Shown one piece after another: positions 1 to 9,126 of a stretch of 64,000 nucleotides of DNA. The notes below the pieces were generated by a model, which saw only the letters and a list, made by a program, of their open reading frames with translations, had not been told where the DNA came from and ran no database searches. The position numbers and the translations under genes were made by a program. Position 1 is the first letter of the stretch, and each line of letters opens with the position of its first letter. The DNA is taken from NCBI RefSeq assembly GCF_023155275.1, contig NZ_JALMUV010000002.1:62001-126000 (forward strand), written 5' to 3'. The stretch is from Streptomyces rhizoryzae (GTDB taxonomy: Bacteria; Actinomycetota; Actinomycetes; Streptomycetales; Streptomycetaceae).

Positions 1-519
1 GGGCGGCCAGCAGGCGGCCAGGTCCCCGGCGGAGCGGTCGATCCAGTCGCCGACGAGCTTGACCCAGCCGTCGCCGCGGCGGGCCTCCTGCGCGACGTAG
101 GCGACCAGGTCCGCCGGCTCGATCTCGTGCGCGTAGTTGCGGATGTAGCGCCTGGTGCGGGCGATGTGGCGGCCGGCCCGGATGATCTTCGGCAGGTCGG
201 GGCGGTCGTCGATCCAGCGGGTGTCCGAGGGGGAGCCGGCGTCCCGGATCAGCAGGGTGCCGGCGTCGCGGTCGGTGAGCGCCTGCTTCTCGCTGGTCAC
301 GGCGTCCACGGGGCCGTGCGCGTCCAGGCCGACGTGGCAGTGGGCGTCGACCAGGCCCGGCAGGACCCAGCCGGCGACCGTCCTGGCATCGCGTGCCAGG
401 GCGGGGCGCTCGAAGGTGACCCGGCCGCCGATGACCCACAGCTCGTCGCGGACGTCGTCCGGTCCGACGAGGACCCTCCCCTTGAGGTGCAGCACCGCAC
501 CTTCGCTCATGGACGTCAT
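1..519 (-). CDS. Amidohydrolase family protein (3' end beyond window)
   Basis: The N-terminal 173 residues of a cyclic amidohydrolase related to imidazolonepropionase-like enzymes; the gene runs off the left edge. A beta-sandwich-like start (residues 1-50) leads into GLVDAHCHVGLD, whose His60-x-His62 is the metal-binding pair opening the TIM barrel of this superfamily. Substrate cannot be told from this part. ATG starts lie at 519 (MTSMSEG) and 510 (MSEG); neither has a good ribosome binding site, so the start is provisional. It is divergent from ectA across about 500 bp. Confidence 0.8.
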   Translation of the reverse strand, partial: MTSMSEGAVLHLKGRVLVGPDDVRDELWVIGGRVTFERPALARDARTVAGWVLPGLVDAHCHVGLDAHGPVDAVTSEKQALTDRDAGTLLIRDAGSPSDTRWIDDRPDLPKIIRAGRHIARTRRYIRNYAHEIEPADLVAYVAQEARRGDGWVKLVGDWIDRSAGDLAACWPP

Positions 520-1016
520 GCACGCACTGTATGCGGGCGGCGCGGGCGGCGGCCACGGGTACCCGGGGCGCGCGTGCGGTGCTTCCGGGCGGTTGGGCAC
601 AGCGTCCGCGGCGCATGCCCTTGCGGGACTTCCGATATCTCTCACGGGGCGTTCGGCGGCGCTTGTCCGGAAGTTTGCGCGAGGTTTTAGCGGGACCGCT
701 CCGGCCGCCTTCCACCGGCGAATTCCCTATTCCTCAGAAGCGCAGCTTCCCGTATTCTTATGCCCGCTTTCCCGCAGCTCAAACGCCAAGATTTCGCTAG
801 CGCCAAGTCTCATTATTCAGGCGCTTCACAAGAGCGTTATCCATCTGTGACCGACTACACAACGTGTCCGTTTCATCCCGAACTTCCCGGTCAAATCGGG
901 ATCTTTTGCCGTCGATTCGCGCGCCCGCGCACCCCCGCGTGATAACACAAAACTTCTTCTCACGTAACCCCTGCCCGCGATGCAATTTGCTTTTCGCCTC
1001 GGTAAATTTAATTTCC
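520..1016. other. Intergenic region, divergent amidohydrolase / ectA
   Basis: About 500 bp with no convincing gene. The half nearer ectA (about 720-1016) is clearly more A+T-rich than the surroundings, as expected for a regulated promoter region. Just before the ectA ATG is an AT block with no Shine-Dalgarno sequence. A weak promoter-like pair (TGCAAT at 981-986, TAAATT at 1003-1008) would place the transcript start at or next to the ATG. Frames open through this stretch have no coding character. Confidence 0.5.
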
Positions 1017-1583
1017 ATGACCGCCGCACAAGCAGCCCATGCAGGTGCCCGAAGCGATATCAGACAATTGCCGGAGGGCTTCAAGCTCGATACCCCCCGA
1101 GTGGAGGACGGGTCCGCGATCTGGCGCATCGCCCGCGACTCCAAGGCCCTGGACCTGAACTCCTCCTACAGCTACCTCCTGTGGTGCCGCGACTTCGCCG
1201 CCACCTCCGCCGTGGCCCGCGACGGCTCCGGTGAGCCGGCCGCCTTCGTCACCGGCTACGTCCGCCCCGACCGCCCGGACACCCTCGTCGTCTGGCAGAT
1301 CGCCGTCGACGAGCGGCACCGCGGACGGGGCCTGGCCGCCGCCCTGCTGGACGGACTGACCGCCCGCGTCCGGGACGAACTGGGCATATGTCGCGTGGAG
1401 ACCACCATCACGCCCGGCAACGCCGCCTCCAACCGGCTGTTCGCGTCCTTCGCCGAGCGGCACTCCGTGCCGGTCACGCACGAGGTCCTCTTCGACGCGG
1501 GGCTCTTCCCCGAGCAGGGCCACGAGCCGGAGGTCCTGCACCTGATAGGCCCGTTCGCCCCGCCGCCCACCGCCGGGCGCTGA
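1017..1583 (+). CDS. ectA: L-2,4-diaminobutyrate N-gamma-acetyltransferase EctA
   Basis: Second step of ectoine synthesis: acetylates the gamma-amino group of L-2,4-diaminobutyrate with acetyl-CoA in the cytosol. The 188-residue protein is a GNAT; the EctA-typical LDLNSSYSYLLW is at residues 45-56 and the acetyl-CoA loop RHRGRGLA at about 100-107. Length fits the family. The frame is open further upstream, but the ATG at 1017 gives the usual MTAAQA N-terminus. There is no recognisable ribosome binding site before it, so a leaderless or nearly leaderless transcript is possible. First gene of ectABCD, 70 bp before ectB. Confidence 0.95.
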   Translation: MTAAQAAHAGARSDIRQLPEGFKLDTPRVEDGSAIWRIARDSKALDLNSSYSYLLWCRDFAATSAVARDGSGEPAAFVTGYVRPDRPDTLVVWQIAVDERHRGRGLAAALLDGLTARVRDELGICRVETTITPGNAASNRLFASFAERHSVPVTHEVLFDAGLFPEQGHEPEVLHLIGPFAPPPTAGR

Positions 1584-1653
1584 CCGGGACCACGCCGACG
1601 GTCCCCGGCCCCCAGACTTCTCCCTCCTCGCACTCATCTCCCAGGAGCATGCT

Positions 1654-2922
1654 GTGACCATCACCCAGCCCGATCTGAGCGTCTTCGAAACCGTCGAGTC
1701 GGAGGTGCGCAGCTACTGCCGTGGCTGGCCCACCGTCTTCGACCGCGCGCAGGGCAGCCGTCTGACCGACGAGGACGGCCACACCTACCTGGACTTCTTC
1801 GCCGGCGCCGGGTCGCTCAACTACGGCCACAACAACCCGGTCCTCAAACGCGCCCTGCTCGACTACATCGAGCGGGACGGCATCACCCACGGCCTGGACA
1901 TGTCCACCACGGCCAAGCGGGCCTTCCTGGAGTCGTTCCAGAACATCATCCTGCGGCCCCGCGACCTGCCCTACAAGGTCATGTTCCCGGGCCCGACCGG
2001 CGCCAACTCGGTCGAGGCCGCGCTGAAGCTGGCCCGGAAGGTCAAGGGCCGGGAGTCGATCGTCTCCTTCACCAACGCCTTCCACGGCATGTCGCTGGGC
2101 GCGCTGGCGGTCACCGGCAACTCCATGAAGCGGGCCGGCGCCGGCATCCCGCTGGTGCACGGCACCCCGATGCCGTTCGACAACTACCTCGACGGCCAGG
2201 TCCCGGACTTCCTGTGGTTCGAGCGGCTGCTGGAGGACCAGGGCTCGGGTCTGAACAAGCCCGCCGCGGTGATCGTGGAGACCGTCCAGGGCGAGGGCGG
2301 CATCAACGTCGCGCGCACCGAGTGGCTGCGCGCCCTGGCCGCCCTGTGCGAGCGCCAGGACATGCTGCTGATCGTCGACGACATCCAGATGGGCTGCGGC
2401 CGCACCGGCGCGTTCTTCTCCTTCGAGGAGGCCGGCATCGTGCCGGACATCGTGACGGTCTCCAAGTCCATCAGCGGCTACGGGCTGCCGATGGCGCTCA
2501 CCCTGTTCAAGCCGGAGCTGGACATCTGGGAGCCGGGCGAGCACAACGGCACCTTCCGCGGCAACAACCCGGCCTTCGTCACCGCGGCCGCCGCCCTGGA
2601 CACGTACTGGGCCGACGGCCAGATGGAGAAGCAGACGCTGGCCCGCGGCGAGATCGTCGAATCGCATCTGAAGGCCATCGTCGAGGAGCACCCGGGCGCC
2701 TTCGCCGAGTACCGCGGCCGCGGTCTGGTGTGGGGCCTGGAGTGCAACGACAAACCGCTCGCCGGCAAGATCGCCAAGCGCGCCTTCGAGCTGGGTCTGC
2801 TCATCGAGACCTCCGGCCCGGAGAGCGAGGTCGTCAAACTGCTGCCGGCGCTGACGACCACCCCCGAGGAGCTGGACGAGGGCCTGCGGGTCCTGGCCCG
2901 CGCGGTCCGCGACTGCGCCTGA
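1654..2922 (+). CDS. ectB: Diaminobutyrate--2-oxoglutarate transaminase EctB
   Basis: Makes L-2,4-diaminobutyrate from aspartate 4-semialdehyde and glutamate, the entry step of the ectoine pathway. The 422-residue class III aminotransferase shows [16 protein letters not shown] (113-128) for phosphate binding, Asp-Asp at 242-243 before IQMGCGRTG for the PLP pyridine nitrogen, and the Schiff-base Lys271 in [10 protein letters not shown]. The start is GTG with AGGAG six bases upstream. Full length and intact, in operon with ectA and ectC. Confidence 0.97.
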   Translation: MTITQPDLSVFETVESEVRSYCRGWPTVFDRAQGSRLTDEDGHTYLDFFAGAGSLNYGHNNPVLKRALLDYIERDGITHGLDMSTTAKRAFLESFQNIILRPRDLPYKVMFPGPTGANSVEAALKLARKVKGRESIVSFTNAFHGMSLGALAVTGNSMKRAGAGIPLVHGTPMPFDNYLDGQVPDFLWFERLLEDQGSGLNKPAAVIVETVQGEGGINVARTEWLRALAALCERQDMLLIVDDIQMGCGRTGAFFSFEEAGIVPDIVTVSKSISGYGLPMALTLFKPELDIWEPGEHNGTFRGNNPAFVTAAAALDTYWADGQMEKQTLARGEIVESHLKAIVEEHPGAFAEYRGRGLVWGLECNDKPLAGKIAKRAFELGLLIETSGPESEVVKLLPALTTTPEELDEGLRVLARAVRDCA

Positions 2923-2975
2923 CCGCTCCCGTCGTCCGGCGTCCTCACCGTTCCACAGAAAGGCAACCCCCGCAC

Positions 2976-3404
2976 ATGATCGTCCGCTCGTTCAAGGACA
3001 TCGAAGGCACCGACCGCCACGTCAAGGCCAAGACCGGCACGTGGGAGAGCAAGCGCATCGTGCTCGCCAAGGAGCGGGTCGGCTTCTCGCTCCACGAGAC
3101 CATCCTCTACGCCGGCACCGAGACCTCCATGTGGTACGCCAACCACATCGAGGCCGTGGTGTGCGTCGAGGGCGTGGCGGAGCTGACCAACGACGAGACC
3201 GGCGAGAAGCACCTCATCACGCCCGGCGTGATGTACCTGCTCGACGGGCACGAGAAGCACACCATGCGGATCAAGGAGGACTTCCGCTGCCTGTGCGTCT
3301 TCAACCCGCCGGTCACCGGCCGCGAGGACCACGACGAGAACGGTGTCTACCCGCTGCTCACCGAGCCCGAGCCCGAAGCCGGGGCCGGGGCCGGGGTGAG
3401 CTGA
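2976..3404 (+). CDS. ectC: Ectoine synthase EctC
   Basis: Closes the ring of N-gamma-acetyl-diaminobutyrate to ectoine by loss of water. It is a 142-residue single-domain cupin. Glu59, Tyr87 and His95 match in spacing the metal-coordinating Glu/Tyr/His described for characterised EctC proteins. ATG at 2976 with AAAGG upstream. The C-terminal tail is Glu/Pro/Gly-rich ([11 protein letters not shown]), as is common and variable in actinomycete EctC. Lies 53 bp after ectB and 71 bp before ectD. Confidence 0.97.
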   Translation: MIVRSFKDIEGTDRHVKAKTGTWESKRIVLAKERVGFSLHETILYAGTETSMWYANHIEAVVCVEGVAELTNDETGEKHLITPGVMYLLDGHEKHTMRIKEDFRCLCVFNPPVTGREDHDENGVYPLLTEPEPEAGAGAGVS

Positions 3405-3475
3405 GCGGGGGCCCGGCCCGCCGCGTCACCGCGCTGCCGTAGCAGATCCGTACGAGAGGAGAGGAAGGCACCACC

Positions 3476-4378
3476 ATGACCACCGCACCCGAGCGCACCG
3501 CCGACCTGTACCCGACCCGTGGCACCGCCGAGGTGATCACCCCGCGGAGGGACCCGGTGGTGTGGTCGCAGCCCGGCGCGGAGGGCCCGTTCTCCGCGTC
3601 CGAGCTGAACGACTTCGACCGCGACGGCTTCTTCGCCATCCCGGAGCTGCTCACCGCGGAGGAGGTGGCGGTGTACCGCGCCGAGCTGGACCGGCTGGTG
3701 CACGACCCGGAGATGCGCGCCGACCCGCGCTCCATCGTCGAGCCGAAGTCGCAGGACGTCCGCTCGGTCTTCGAGGTGCACCGGATCAGCGACGTGTTCG
3801 CGAAGCTGGTCTCCGACCCCCGGGTGGTCGGCCGGGCCCGGCAGATCCTCGGCTCGGACGTCTACGTCCACCAGTCGCGGATCAACGTCAAGCCCGGTTT
3901 CGGTGCCTCCGGCTTCTACTGGCACTCGGACTTCGAGACCTGGCACGCGGAGGACGGCCTGCCCCGCATGCGCACGGTGTCCGTCTCGATCGCGCTGACC
4001 GAGAACTACGACACCAACGGCGGCCTGATGATCATGCCGGGGTCGCACCGCTACTTCGTCGGGTGCGAGGGCGCCACCCCGAAGGACAACTACAAGAAGT
4101 CCCTCCAGATGCAGGACGCCGGCACCCCGTCGGACGAGGCGCTGACGAAGATGGCGGACGAGCACGGCATCCGGCTGTTCACCGGCAAGGCCGGCTCGGC
4201 GACGTGGTTCGACTGCAACGCCATGCACGGCTCCGGCGACAACATCACGCCGTACCCGCGCAGCAATGTCTTCATCGTCTTCAACAGCATGGAGAACACC
4301 GCGGTGGAGCCGTTCGCGGCGCCGGTCCCGCGGCCGGAGTACATCGGCGCGCGGGCCCCGTTCGTCCCGGTCGGCTGA
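3476..4378 (+). CDS. ectD: Ectoine 5-hydroxylase EctD
   Basis: Fe(II)/2-oxoglutarate-dependent dioxygenase that converts ectoine to 5-hydroxyectoine, so this organism should make both osmolytes. The EctD signature YWHSDFETWHAEDGLPRMR begins near residue 148 and supplies His150 and Asp152; the third iron ligand is His251 (NAMHGSGDN), and Arg262 (PRSNVF) is placed to bind 2-oxoglutarate. 300 residues, the normal length. The start is preceded by a strong GAGAGGAGAGGAAGG purine tract. Last gene of the ect operon. Confidence 0.97.
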   Translation: MTTAPERTADLYPTRGTAEVITPRRDPVVWSQPGAEGPFSASELNDFDRDGFFAIPELLTAEEVAVYRAELDRLVHDPEMRADPRSIVEPKSQDVRSVFEVHRISDVFAKLVSDPRVVGRARQILGSDVYVHQSRINVKPGFGASGFYWHSDFETWHAEDGLPRMRTVSVSIALTENYDTNGGLMIMPGSHRYFVGCEGATPKDNYKKSLQMQDAGTPSDEALTKMADEHGIRLFTGKAGSATWFDCNAMHGSGDNITPYPRSNVFIVFNSMENTAVEPFAAPVPRPEYIGARAPFVPVG

Positions 4379-4398
4379 GGCGCGCCCCGGGGTGCGCC
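4379..4398. terminator. Palindromic hairpin after ectD
   Basis: GGCGCGCCCC directly followed by GGGGTGCGCC can fold into a GC-rich hairpin immediately after the ectD stop codon. There is no U tract, so this is only a probable end of the ect operon. A shorter hairpin, CTGACG-GCT-CGTCAG at 4468-4482, abuts the convergent gene's stop codon. Confidence 0.4.
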
Positions 4399-4482
4399 GA
4401 CCCGCCGGCGGACCGTTCCGTACGGTGCGCGGCCGCCGCGCGTGCACCGGGCTCCCGCCGGCCTTTCCTGACGGCTCGTCAG

Positions 4483-5550
4483 TTATGCGTCGAGTGCCGG
4501 GTAGTCCACGTAGCCCCGGTCGTCGCCGCCGTAGAAGCTGGCCCGGTCCGGGGTGTTGAACGGGCCGCCGGCCGCCAGCCGGCGGGGCAGGTCGGGGTTG
4601 GCGATGAACAGCGCGCCGTAGGCGAGCAGATCGGCCTCGCCCTGCTCCACCAGCGCCAGCTCCTCGGGGCCGGTGGGCCGCCCGTCGGTGACCGGGTTGA
4701 GCAGGAACGTCCCGCCGAACCGCTTCCGCAGCCGGGCCAGCAGCTCCCCGTCGCGGACGTCGCAGGTGTGCAGGTAGGCCAGGCCCAGCGGGGCGACCGC
4801 GTCGACCAGCGCGCCGTAGGTGGCCTCCGGCTCGGGCTCGGCGATGTCGTTGAACGGGTTGCCGGGCGAGAGCCGCAGGCCGGTGCGGTACGCGCCGACC
4901 GCGTCCGCGACCGCGCCGACCACCTCGATCGCGAACCGGGCCCGGGCCTCGTCGGAGCCGCCCCACTCGTCGGTGCGCAGATTGGCGTTGGGCGCCAGGA
5001 ACTGGTGGATCAGATAGCCGTTGGCGCCGTGGATCTCCACACCGTCGAAGCCGGCCTCGACGGCGTTGCGGGCCGCGGCCGCGAAGCCGTCGATGATCGC
5101 GCGGATCTCCTCGCCGGTCAGCTCGCGCGGGGTGACGAAGTCCGTCGGGCCGTGCTGGGTGAAGCCCTGGCCGGCCGCCCGGACCGCGGACGGGCCGACC
5201 GGCACCAGCCCGTCGGGCAGCAGCACCGGGTGGCCGATCCGCCCGCCGTGCCACAGCTGGGCGAAGATCCGGCCGCCGGCCGCGTGCACCGAGTCGGTCA
5301 CCCGGCGCCAGCCGGCGATCTGGTCGGCGGTGTGCAGGCCGGGGGTGAGCGGGTAGCCGCGGCCGGCCACCTCGGTCTGGGTGGCCTCGGTGATGATCAG
5401 GCCGGCCGAGGCCCGCTGGGTGTAGTAGCGGACCATGGACGGAGTGGGGACACCGTCCTCGGTGGCGCGGTTGCGGGTCATCGGCGCCATCACCAGGCGG
5501 TTGGCGAGCGGTATGCCGGCGAGTTCTACGGGGTCGAACGCGGTGGTCAC
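4483..5550 (-). CDS. Old yellow enzyme family alkene reductase / NADH:flavin oxidoreductase
   Basis: FMN-dependent TIM-barrel oxidoreductase of the NemA/xenobiotic reductase branch of old yellow enzymes, reducing activated C=C bonds with NAD(P)H. About 355 residues. Visible family features: NRLVMAPMTRNRA near the start, LWHGGRIGH, HGANGYLIHQFLAP with the substrate-binding His/Asn pair, and a C-terminal FMN phosphate site (GALFIANPDLP). I chose GTG 5550 because GAGAGG lies six bases upstream; an in-frame GTG at 5574 adds eight residues. Stands alone, convergent with ectD. Physiological substrate unknown. Confidence 0.9.
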   Translation of the reverse strand: MTTAFDPVELAGIPLANRLVMAPMTRNRATEDGVPTPSMVRYYTQRASAGLIITEATQTEVAGRGYPLTPGLHTADQIAGWRRVTDSVHAAGGRIFAQLWHGGRIGHPVLLPDGLVPVGPSAVRAAGQGFTQHGPTDFVTPRELTGEEIRAIIDGFAAAARNAVEAGFDGVEIHGANGYLIHQFLAPNANLRTDEWGGSDEARARFAIEVVGAVADAVGAYRTGLRLSPGNPFNDIAEPEPEATYGALVDAVAPLGLAYLHTCDVRDGELLARLRKRFGGTFLLNPVTDGRPTGPEELALVEQGEADLLAYGALFIANPDLPRRLAAGGPFNTPDRASFYGGDDRGYVDYPALDA

Positions 5551-5712
5551 TGACGGCCTCTCGGTCGGGGTCACGGGGCGTCAACTCGGCGGCCGAGCTG
5601 CACCATTGGCCATTACATCAGCCGCCGCCGGCCCGCCCGCACCCGCCTGGCCTGCGGAAACCCCACCGCAATCGGCCCGTCACGCACGGAACGCCCGGCC
5701 CGCACCGGCCCG

Positions 5713-6777
5713 TCACGGGACCAGCAGCTCCAGGGCCCGCGCGACGTCCGCCCCGGAGTTGTAGAGGTGGAACGCGGCCCGGAGCAGTCCGCCCCGGACC
5801 GCGACCCGCACCCCGGCCCGGGCCAGCCGCGGTTCGGCGTCCGCCAGGCCCGGCGTGGCGACGATCGCCGACCCCGGCGCCGGCCGCGGCGCGAACCCCG
5901 CGGCCACCAGCCCGGCCCGGAACTCCTCGGCCAGCGCCACGTCATGGGCGTGCACGGCGTCCACCCCGATCTCGGCCAGCAGCTCCAGGGACCGCTCGGC
6001 GGCGACGTAGGAGTAGTGGGCGTGCGGCTCGTCGTACCGGCGGGCGGTGGCCGCCGGCCGGCCGATCACCCCGTAGTTCGACTCCCCCGGGTCCTCCCCC
6101 GCGACCCATCCCGCGTGCACCGGCTCCGGCCATCCCGGGCCCGGCCGCTCGCCGCCGAAGACCATGAACGTCGTCCCGCGCGGGCACAGCAGCCACTTGA
6201 ACGCCCCGCACACCACGTAGTCGAAGCCGTCCAGGCGCACCGGCAGCCACCCCGCGGCCTGGGTGATGTCGAGGTACGTCAGCGCCCCGTGCGCCCGGGC
6301 CGCCTCCCGCACCGCGTCCAGGTCGGCGATCCGGCCGTCCAGCGCGTGCACCGCGCTCACCGCGACCAGGGCCGTGCCGGGCCGCACCGCGTCGGCCAGC
6401 GCCTCCCGGGGCACCGCCCGCACCGGGCGGCCCGGCCGGGCCGCCAGCGGGTTCACCAGCGAGCTGAAGTCGCCCTCGGCGACCAGCACTTCGCCGTCCC
6501 CGGGCAGCGAGGCGGCGACGAACGCCGACTGGACGGCGACCGAACTGCCCACCGCCACCCGCTCCTCGGGCACGCCCATCAGCCGTGCGAACGCCCGCCG
6601 CGCGCGGGCCGCGGGGCCGAAGTAGTCGCGGCCCATCGTCCCGTACGACGCCGACTCCGCCAGGGCCTCGCGCACCGCGGCGGCACTCCGGGCGGGCAAG
6701 AGCCCGCAGGACGCGGAGTTCAGGTAGACCGTCTCGGGCGCGAACTCGCCGCCGCCCAGTGCCGTGGGTCGCTGCAT
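5713..6777 (-). CDS. Class V (NifS/Csd-like) PLP-dependent aminotransferase
   Basis: About 354 residues with fold-type I, class V features: GSSVAVQSAF near residues 77-86 for phosphate binding, Asp170 and Gln173 (LDITQAAG), and the Schiff-base Lys194 in GAFKWLLCPRG. Resembles isopenicillin-N-epimerase or cysteine-desulfurase-like proteins of unknown substrate; there is no catalytic Cys loop of a true desulfurase. Start uncertain: ATG 6777 (MQRPTALGG), GTG 6798 or ATG 6813 are all in frame, and 6777 gives the most family-like N-terminus. Monocistronic as far as visible. Confidence 0.85.
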   Translation of the reverse strand: MQRPTALGGGEFAPETVYLNSASCGLLPARSAAAVREALAESASYGTMGRDYFGPAARARRAFARLMGVPEERVAVGSSVAVQSAFVAASLPGDGEVLVAEGDFSSLVNPLAARPGRPVRAVPREALADAVRPGTALVAVSAVHALDGRIADLDAVREAARAHGALTYLDITQAAGWLPVRLDGFDYVVCGAFKWLLCPRGTTFMVFGGERPGPGWPEPVHAGWVAGEDPGESNYGVIGRPAATARRYDEPHAHYSYVAAERSLELLAEIGVDAVHAHDVALAEEFRAGLVAAGFAPRPAPGSAIVATPGLADAEPRLARAGVRVAVRGGLLRAAFHLYNSGADVARALELLVP

Positions 6778-6844
6778 GCCCCCACTGTGCTCGCTCACCC
6801 GCCCGCCGTCCACGGCGCGGTCCGGCGCGGTCCGGCCCGGTCCG

Positions 6845-7540
6845 TCAGATCGCGCAGCCGCCGTCCCCGCAGGTGTCCGCGTCCCCGGCGGCCGGGACCG
6901 CGCCGGCGGACTCGGCGCGGGCGTGCTCCAGCGCCTGCCGGAAGACCTCGGCGGGCTGTGCGCCGGAGACCCCGTACCGGCGGTCGATCACGAAGAAGGG
7001 GACGCCGGTGGCGCCCAGCTCCGCGGCGGCCCGCTCGTCGGCCCGGACCTCGGCGGCGTACGCCTCCGGGTCGGCCAGCACCCGCGCGGCCTCCTGCGCG
7101 GGCACCCCCGCGCCGGCCGCCAGCGCGCACAGCGCGTCCGGGTCGGCGAGCGGGGCGGCCTCGGCGAAGTTGGCGCGGTAGAGGGCGGTGAGCAGGGCGT
7201 CCTGCACCCCGTGGGCGCGGGCCAGGTGCAGCAGCCGGTGCAGGTGGAAGGTGTTGCCGTGGATCCGGTCGGAGCGGTAGGCCAGGCCCTCGCCGGCGGC
7301 CGCCTCGGCCACCTTGGCCTCCATCGCCTCCGCCTGCGCGCGGCTGACCCCGTACTTGGCCGCGAGCATCTCCAGGACCGGCACCTCGGCCGCCGGCGGC
7401 GCGTCCCGGTCCAGCTCGAAGGACCGGTGGACGACCTCGACCTCCGCCCGGTGGGCGAAGGCCGCCAGCCCGGCCTCGAACCGGGCCTTGCCGATGTAAC
7501 ACCAGGGGCAGGCGATATCCGCCCAGATTTCGACGCGCAT
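6845..7540 (-). CDS. DsbA family oxidoreductase, FrnE-like
   Basis: A 231-residue cytosolic thioredoxin-fold protein of the DsbA/2-hydroxychromene-2-carboxylate isomerase superfamily. The active-site CPWC is at residues 11-14 (WADIACPWCYIGKARF), an all-helical insert follows, and cis-Pro is in GATGVPFFVID. There is no signal peptide. The C-terminus carries an extra CGDGGC motif, as in many actinomycete FrnE homologues, possibly a second redox or metal pair. Probable role is thiol-disulfide exchange; the FrnE name comes from frenolicin clusters, but no such cluster is here. Confidence 0.88.
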   Translation of the reverse strand: MRVEIWADIACPWCYIGKARFEAGLAAFAHRAEVEVVHRSFELDRDAPPAAEVPVLEMLAAKYGVSRAQAEAMEAKVAEAAAGEGLAYRSDRIHGNTFHLHRLLHLARAHGVQDALLTALYRANFAEAAPLADPDALCALAAGAGVPAQEAARVLADPEAYAAEVRADERAAAELGATGVPFFVIDRRYGVSGAQPAEVFRQALEHARAESAGAVPAAGDADTCGDGGCAI

Positions 7541-7696
7541 GGGGGGGCTGTGCTTTCCTCGGGGGCGGCCGGCCGGGTGCCGGCCGCGGTGACGGGGTGG
7601 TGCAACCGCGCGGGGCGCGCGGGTATTCCCGCCGCCGCCCCGGACGTCGTCGCGGAACGCCGCGGGCGGGGCCGCCCGCGGGGGTACCGTCCGGCT

Positions 7697-8374
7697 ATGG
7701 GCATGCCACCACCGCAGGGGACCGACGGCTTCTGGGAGACCACCGGGGCCGCCAAGACGTTCACCCATCCGCTGGACGCGGAGCTGCTGGCGGAGTTCGT
7801 CCCGCGCAGCGCGCGGGTGCTGGACTACGGCTGCGGGTACGGGCGGCTCACCGCCGAGCTGGCCGGGCTGGGATACCGCGCGGTGCGCGGGGTGGACCGG
7901 TCGGCGGCGCTGATCGCGCGGGGGCGGCGGGAGCACCCGGAGGCGGCGCTGATGCGCTGGGCGGGGCTGCCGCTGCCGTTCGCGGACCGCAGCTTCGACG
8001 CGGCGCTGCTCTTCGCGGTGCTGACCTGCGTCCCGGAGAACGCCGGCCAGGAGGCGATCACCGGGGAGCTGGGGCGGGTGGTGCGGCCGGGCGGGGTGCT
8101 GTACCTCAGCGACGTGCCGCTCCAGGACGACGCGTTCAACCGCGCGCGGTACGGGCGGTTCGCCGAGCGGTACGGGACGTACGGGGTGTTCGAGACGGAG
8201 GACGGCGGGGTGTTCCGGCACCATCCGCCGGAGCGGCTGCGCGCGCTGGTGCGGGCGGCGGGGTTCACGGTGCTGCGGGAGCGCCGGGGGGCGGTGCGCA
8301 CGCTGGACGGGCGCACCGCCGAGCGGCTCCAGCTCATGGCGCGGCGGGAGCCGGCGGATCCAGGGGCAGGGTGA
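7697..8374 (+). CDS. Class I SAM-dependent methyltransferase
   Basis: 225-residue Rossmann methyltransferase: motif I VLDYGCGYGRL at about residue 37, the acidic motif II in RGVDRS, then DAALLFAVLTCVP and RPGGVLYLSDV as motifs IV-V. The length leaves no room for an extra substrate domain, so it is a small-molecule or unassigned type. ATG 7697 is used; ATG 7703 two codons later is an alternative. Its last 41 bases overlap the convergent GNAT gene tail to tail. The substrate cannot be predicted. Confidence 0.85.
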   Translation: MGMPPPQGTDGFWETTGAAKTFTHPLDAELLAEFVPRSARVLDYGCGYGRLTAELAGLGYRAVRGVDRSAALIARGRREHPEAALMRWAGLPLPFADRSFDAALLFAVLTCVPENAGQEAITGELGRVVRPGGVLYLSDVPLQDDAFNRARYGRFAERYGTYGVFETEDGGVFRHHPPERLRALVRAAGFTVLRERRGAVRTLDGRTAERLQLMARREPADPGAG

Positions 8375-8864
8375 GCGCCAGGTGGGTGGCGTCGGGGGCG
8401 GGGCGGCGCTCCGGGTCGGGGTGCCAGCCGAGCCGGGCGTAGAAGGCGCGGGCGCGGTGGTTGTGCCAGAGCACGTCGAGGACCGCGCGGGAGCAGCCGG
8501 CGGTGCGCCAGGCGTGCAGGCAGGCGGCGTGCAGCGCCCGGCCCGCGCCGGTGCCCCAGTGGGCCGGGTCGACGTGCAGCTGGTGGAGCTGGACGGCGGC
8601 GCGGACGCGGTGGCGGTAGGCGGCGGCGCCGATGACGGTGCCGCCGCGGACCGCGCACAGCGCGAGGGTGTCGGCGCGGTGCAGCACCCCCGTCCAGGTG
8701 TCCCGGCAGCGGGCGTGTTCGGCGGCGGTGTCGAAGGGCGCGTCCGGCACCCGGCCGCGGAGGTAGGCGGCGCGGGCGGCGGTGTGCAGGGCGGCGATCG
8801 GCTCCAGGTCGGCGGGGGTGGCGGGGCGCACCTCCGGGGCCGGGTGGCGGGCGGCGGCGGTCAC
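8334..8864 (-). CDS. GNAT family N-acetyltransferase
   Basis: 176-residue single GNAT domain. The acetyl-CoA loop appears as HVDPAHWGTGAGRALHAACL, followed by the conserved C-terminal strand region with LWHNHRARAFYARLGW. GTG 8864 was chosen because a G-rich ribosome binding site (GGCGGGGGCC) lies just upstream and the GNAT fold begins there; the frame is open to 9161 but that part is low-complexity. Substrate unknown. Overlaps the 3' end of the convergent methyltransferase by 41 bp. Confidence 0.82.
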   Translation of the reverse strand: MTAAARHPAPEVRPATPADLEPIAALHTAARAAYLRGRVPDAPFDTAAEHARCRDTWTGVLHRADTLALCAVRGGTVIGAAAYRHRVRAAVQLHQLHVDPAHWGTGAGRALHAACLHAWRTAGCSRAVLDVLWHNHRARAFYARLGWHPDPERRPAPDATHLALTLPLDPPAPAAP

Positions 8865-9126
8865 CGGCCGGCCCCCGCCGGGTGCGCCGCGCCGGCTGCG
8901 TCCCGGGCCGCAACCCGCGCCCGTCGCTTCCCCGTTCGGGGTCCGGCGCTCCAGACCGGTACTGCCGCCGGTGCCGCTTCCGCCGCTGTCACCCTGCGCT
9001 CCTCCCGGGCGAGTCGGGGCCGCGCGAACCGTGCCGCCCCCGGGACGACGTTCTCTATGCTGAACGCTGTACCGGATGATGAATTCCTGGGACTCTATGG
9101 CGGTCCGAACGGAGGGGTCAAGGGCG

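Noticed and set aside
2214..3404. Long plus-strand frame of 396 codons covering ectB
   Set aside because: Upstream of ectC it is Arg/Gly/Pro-rich shadow sequence of ectB in another frame; only its end (from 2976) is the real ectC.
3347..5584. 745-codon minus-strand frame opposite ectD and the old yellow enzyme
   Set aside because: Composition is that of a high-G+C antisense shadow; real genes with clear motifs occupy the region.
6764..7696. Extension of the methyltransferase frame upstream of 7697
   Set aside because: It is antisense shadow of the DsbA-like gene; the methyltransferase fold starts at 7697.
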